Notes under the pieces: generated by a model
The model's input: only the letters and a program-made list of their open reading frames with translations
What the model was told of the DNA's origin: nothing
Databases searched by the model: none
Made by a program: the position numbers and the translations under genes
Part shown: piece after piece, positions 61,068-64,000 of the stretch
How positions within the stretch are numbered: position 1 is the stretch's first letter
How the letters are laid out: each line of letters opens with the position of its first letter
Source of the DNA: Phycisphaerae bacterium
Lineage (GTDB): Bacteria > Planctomycetota > Phycisphaerae > Sedimentisphaerales > Anaerobacaceae
Assembly: GCA_017993835.1 (NCBI GenBank)
Contig: JAGOLX010000002.1
Location: 1-64,000, forward strand
Direction of reading: 5' to 3'
Length of the DNA: 64,000 nucleotides

Positions 61068-61150
61068 GCTGGGCTACATGGGCCTTCCCCAGCCGGGGGC
61101 GGCTGGGCTACATGGGCCTTCCCCAGCCGAGGGCGGCTGGGCTACGAGCC
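61053..61150 (+). repeat. 34-nt tandem repeat, about 2.9 units
   Basis: Units begin at 61053, 61087 and 61121 with CCCCAGCCGGGGGCGGCTGG (third unit has one change) followed by GCTACATGGGCCTT. Too few units and no separate spacers, so it is not a CRISPR array. Confidence 0.85.
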
Positions 61151-61340
61151 AAGAGATTTCGTTGAAGAATATAGGCCCGACCTGCCTTTTCCGACGATCC
61201 GCAAGGAACGTGGATCTGAGAAAGGGCCGGAATCTGCCGAAGAGCGTTTCCCCGCGTCTGCCGATTCGGCTATGATGGGCTGCGTCGAACGACAGGCGGT
61301 GATTGAGGAACAGGAGAATGGCTCAGAGGGGTGCATTCGT

Positions 61341-64000
61341 ATGCCCATATTCGCTCGAATCGCAACGGTCGTGCTGGCAATGCAGGTTGTCTCAGGTGTG
61401 CTGGTCGCACAGCAGACGCAGCAGCTCGTCACTGTGCTGGAGGCGAAGATCCCCCAACTGATGGAGGCCGAGCACGTGCCGGGCCTGTCTATGGTTCTCA
61501 TTCGCGACGGTCGCATCGCCTGGAAAGGCGTTTTTGGCGTTCGCACTGCGGGCAAGCCCGAGAAGGTGGATGACGAGACGGTCTTCGAGGCCGCGTCGAT
61601 GAGCAAGCCTGTCTTCTCCTACGCGGTCCTCAAGCTGGTCGAGGAGGGTCGATTCGACCTCGACCGCCCGCTGGACAGTTATCTCCCCGAGCCCTACCTG
61701 CCCGACCAGCCCCTGGCCAAGCAGATCACCGGCCGGATGGTCTTGCTTCACCGGACCGGATTGCCCAACTGGCGCGAGGGCGGCTGGCGAAAGGGCGGAC
61801 CCCTGAAGGTGCTGCACGAGCCGGGGACGCGGTTCACCTACTCGGGCGAAGGCTACACGTATCTGCAAACCGTGATCGCGCATCTGACGGGACAATCCGT
61901 CGATGTCTGGATGGACCAGGCGTTGCTCGGGCCCTTGAACATGATGCGAAGCAGCTACGTCTGGCGTCCATCTCTGGAGAACAACTACGCCGGCGGGCAC
62001 GACAAGGATGGGAACCTCAAGCCGTCGCGTCGATTTTACGACCTGGGCAATGCCGCCTTCTCTCTCTACACCACGCCCACGGACTACGCGCTGTTCCTGA
62101 TCGAGATGATGAAGCCGGACCGCTCCGCGCCTCATTCGCTCAAGGCTGAGACGCTCGAAGGGATGACGACCTTGCAGGTCCAGCCCGAGGAGGGGGATGA
62201 CCAGTCGCGTCGCTCGCTCGGATGGGTGATCGCCCGTGGCCCAGTCGCCCCCGGCTGGGGGAAGAACACCCCCGCGGGCGGGGGTGCCACATGGGTCTGT
62301 CACAGCGGCAGCAACGGGACCGGCTTTCGATGCACTTGCCGTTTCGATCCGAAGCGCCAGTCGGGCTGCGTCATCATGACCAACTCCGACAGCGGCGTCA
62401 AAGTCTGGGAGTCCATCCTGGCAATGATCGACTCGATGGCCCCTGAGAACAAGCCGCAGATCGCGGCGGGCAGGGAAACCACTTGGGGACCCATTCAGCG
62501 GACGATCAAGTATGAGTACCGCGTCATGAACACCACGTCGAAGGCCGCCGGCAAGATCGACGTCTTCGTGCCCTTGCCGCTGGAGTCCCCCCGCCAGGAG
62601 ATCCGCTACCTGCACCTCTCGGAGCGGGGCCAGCAACGCGTCTTCACCGACGTACACGGCCAGAAGCTGGCCCACTACTCGTTCGACAGTCTCGAACCAG
62701 GCGGCTGGATCGACCTCGGCTTCGTTGTCGGCATCACCCTGCGGAACATGCGATGGAACGCGGGACTGCCGGCAGACGCCAACGCCCCAGTCCTCACGCC
62801 CGAGCAGAGACAGCGGTATCTGAAGCCCGAGACGAACTACTCGATGGATGACGAGTCGATGCGCAGGATCGCCGCCGACCTGACGCGCGATGCGACGAGC
62901 GACCTCGACAAGCTGACGAGGATCCACGACTACATCATCGGCAAGATCCGCTACGTCCGCGACAATACGTGGGACCCCGCGGCGGCAGTGCTCGCCCGCG
63001 GGACGGGGTCGTGCAGCGAGTACAACTACGTGCTCTGTGGATTGTGTCGCCTGGCGGGCCTGCCGACGCGGAGCGTGGGGGGCACCAGCAGCGGGTTCCG
63101 CGACCTTCCCACGACGGATTGCGTCTTCCATCGCTGGACCGAGGTCTTCCTGACCGGCTATGGCTGGTTCCCTGCCGACTGTTCCCGAGACGCCAACCCG
63201 ATCCGTGGCAAGAGGAGCCACTTCGGGCGCGTCTACCACGATGCGATGATCTGGTGCCGCCAGGCAGGCGGCGAGGACGACTCGCTCGGCTGGGAATACC
63301 GCGCCAAGCTCCGCGTCGAAGGGGACGACCCCGGCCTCCAGGAGGACCATCGCACCCGCTGGTTCGAGTTCCAGCCCGACGAACAGGTCGAGGCGGCGTA
63401 TGCCTGGTTTCTGGACGGGGGCCAGACTGCACCGCCAGCGGACCTCCTGGAATGCGCCCTGCTCCGCTGGGAGAAGGCCGGCGCAGACAACCGCCTGAAG
63501 ATGATCCGCGCGTTGGCCGCGTCGGGACGCAACGAGTGCCTCCGTCGGGCCGCGACTCTGCCCGAGGCGGATGGACTGCGAGAAACCTGCATGCGAGAGC
63601 TGTGCGACAGTGCGGAACTGGCGACAGTGGCTCTGGAGAACAGCCGCCAGCTCTTCCGCTTCCGCTCGTGGTTCAGGAGCAACGAAGCTGATCTGCTCGC
63701 GACGGGCGACGGCCGGTTCAAGCTGGCGAAGAAGACCCAGAAGTCCCAGACGCCCGTTACCACCGCTCGCTCCTCGCAGATCTGGACGGACCTCGCGGCG
63801 GAGGTGGTGGACCGGCTGGCCGATTCAGTCCCCGTTGGCGAGGGCAAGACTGTCGTCGTGATGCCTCTGGAAGACCAGACCCTCGCCGGCCTAGGCGACA
63901 CGCGCGTGTCCCTGCACGAAACCTTGGAGGATCTGATCTCTCGGAAGATGGCGGTCACGCTCCTCGACGAGGTCCGCTTCGACCAACTGATGCAGGAGCA
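61341..64000 (+). CDS. secreted serine beta-lactamase-fold / transglutaminase fusion (3' end outside window)
   Basis: 887 residues visible, running off the end. Start ATG at 61341 follows AGAGGGG; the N-terminus (PIFARIATVVLAMQVVSGVL) is a signal peptide. Residues 25-390 are a class C beta-lactamase/PBP4-type domain: SxxK is SMSK (86-89), the tyrosine motif is in FTYSGEGYTY and the third motif is CHSGSNGTG. Residues about 415-650 are a transglutaminase-like domain with Cys558 (GSCSEYN), His597 (VFHRWTEVF) and Asp near 613 (WFPADCS). The visible end (VVVMPLEDQTLAGLG) begins a further domain. Residues about 302-318 come from repeat element B. Confidence 0.88.
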   Translation, partial: MPIFARIATVVLAMQVVSGVLVAQQTQQLVTVLEAKIPQLMEAEHVPGLSMVLIRDGRIAWKGVFGVRTAGKPEKVDDETVFEAASMSKPVFSYAVLKLVEEGRFDLDRPLDSYLPEPYLPDQPLAKQITGRMVLLHRTGLPNWREGGWRKGGPLKVLHEPGTRFTYSGEGYTYLQTVIAHLTGQSVDVWMDQALLGPLNMMRSSYVWRPSLENNYAGGHDKDGNLKPSRRFYDLGNAAFSLYTTPTDYALFLIEMMKPDRSAPHSLKAETLEGMTTLQVQPEEGDDQSRRSLGWVIARGPVAPGWGKNTPAGGGATWVCHSGSNGTGFRCTCRFDPKRQSGCVIMTNSDSGVKVWESILAMIDSMAPENKPQIAAGRETTWGPIQRTIKYEYRVMNTTSKAAGKIDVFVPLPLESPRQEIRYLHLSERGQQRVFTDVHGQKLAHYSFDSLEPGGWIDLGFVVGITLRNMRWNAGLPADANAPVLTPEQRQRYLKPETNYSMDDESMRRIAADLTRDATSDLDKLTRIHDYIIGKIRYVRDNTWDPAAAVLARGTGSCSEYNYVLCGLCRLAGLPTRSVGGTSSGFRDLPTTDCVFHRWTEVFLTGYGWFPADCSRDANPIRGKRSHFGRVYHDAMIWCRQAGGEDDSLGWEYRAKLRVEGDDPGLQEDHRTRWFEFQPDEQVEAAYAWFLDGGQTAPPADLLECALLRWEKAGADNRLKMIRALAASGRNECLRRAATLPEADGLRETCMRELCDSAELATVALENSRQLFRFRSWFRSNEADLLATGDGRFKLAKKTQKSQTPVTTARSSQIWTDLAAEVVDRLADSVPVGEGKTVVVMPLEDQTLAGLGDTRVSLHETLEDLISRKMAVTLLDEVRFDQLMQE
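62246..62291 (-). repeat. element B, copy inserted in frame in the beta-lactamase/transglutaminase gene
   Basis: Reverse complement of 61022-61067, 42 of 46 positions identical. It codes for VAPGWGKNTPAGGGGAT, just before the catalytic CHSGSNG motif. The CACCCCCGC/GCGGGGGTG arms give a 9-bp hairpin. Confidence 0.85.

Larger units (their letters stand above)
60962..61194 (-). repeat. palindromic element A2, extragenic copy with nested insert
   Basis: Inverted relative to A1. Perfect 19-bp end arms (60966-60984/61172-61190). Its right part (61150-61180) matches the left part of A1 over about 30 nt, and its left part matches the right part of A1 at 25 of 26 bases. The middle of A1 is replaced by a hairpin-plus-tandem-repeat block. 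Confidence 0.85.
60928..61340. other. 413-nt divergent intergenic region dominated by element A2
   Basis: Between the GT4 gene (minus) and the beta-lactamase/transglutaminase gene (plus). It holds element A2 (60962-61194), with its internal 34-nt tandem repeat, and about 145 nt of unique sequence before the downstream start. No promoter is distinct. Confidence 0.6.

Noticed and set aside
61053-61150. Three tandem 34-nt units as a CRISPR array
   Set aside because: Units are adjacent without unique spacers and belong to a dispersed GC-rich repeat; no cas genes are in the window.

Overview
The window is high-GC DNA (apart from a few islands) that reads as a planctomycete chromosome, most likely class Phycisphaerae; this placement is inference. 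Pointers are a Tat-exported Gfo/Idh/MocA oxidoreductase beside a DUF1080+ThuA protein, an NAQKSTGP-type planctomycete repeat-family protein, a class of prepilin-like secreted proteins, four ECF sigma factor/transmembrane partner pairs within 12 kb, FG-GAP/CARDB/fibronectin giant secreted proteins, and many dispersed palindromic repeats. No rRNA, tRNA, CRISPR array or complete insertion sequence was seen.

Layout. 0.2-2.6 kb: a beta-hydroxyacid dehydrogenase, a membrane protein and a GAF-like protein. 2.6-3.4 kb: a gene-free stretch rich in stable hairpins. 3.4-6.3 kb: a two-gene signalling operon (HTH-REC regulator, then HDOD-histidine kinase). 6.5-11.3 kb: an accessory zone with a repeat-built planctomycete protein, a broken DUF433/DUF5615 pair, a BrnT-type pair bracketed by 72-nt direct repeats, a low-GC orphan, a retropepsin-like protease and a ParE-type pair. 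11.4-15.2 kb: a secreted sugar-processing operon. 15.4-16.9 kb: the TcmP/DUF5131 pair. 17-22.6 kb: an ArsR-headed operon for an RND exporter with LolA-like and porin partners. 22.7-27.9 kb: HAD phosphatase, a subclass B1-like metallo-beta-lactamase lipoprotein, a five-bladed glycosidase-like protein, small Cys-rich proteins and a FitAB/VapBC pair with a clear operator. 28-42 kb: acyltransferase, pseudopilin, then four sigma/partner modules interleaved with a HEPN/MNT pair, shikimate kinase and a transglutaminase. 42-49 kb: a secreted protein and a 1872-residue gingipain-type (C25) protein. 49-55.2 kb: purC, glnS, nadE and a radical SAM/SPASM gene. 55.2-60.9 kb: a surface polysaccharide cluster on the minus strand. 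61.3 kb to the end: a serine beta-lactamase-fold/transglutaminase fusion that leaves the window.

The most striking signal is a set of structured palindromic elements that sit in frame inside conserved protein genes (nadE twice, the radical SAM gene, the beta-lactamase/transglutaminase gene, and the C-terminus of the NAQKSTGP protein), with related extragenic copies. This resembles in principle the Rickettsia palindromic elements but the sequences here are different. A second theme is nested repeat insertion: one dispersed repeat copy at 23.5-23.9 kb has about 308 bp placed exactly in the hairpin loop that is 5 nt long in its sister copy at 26.5 kb.
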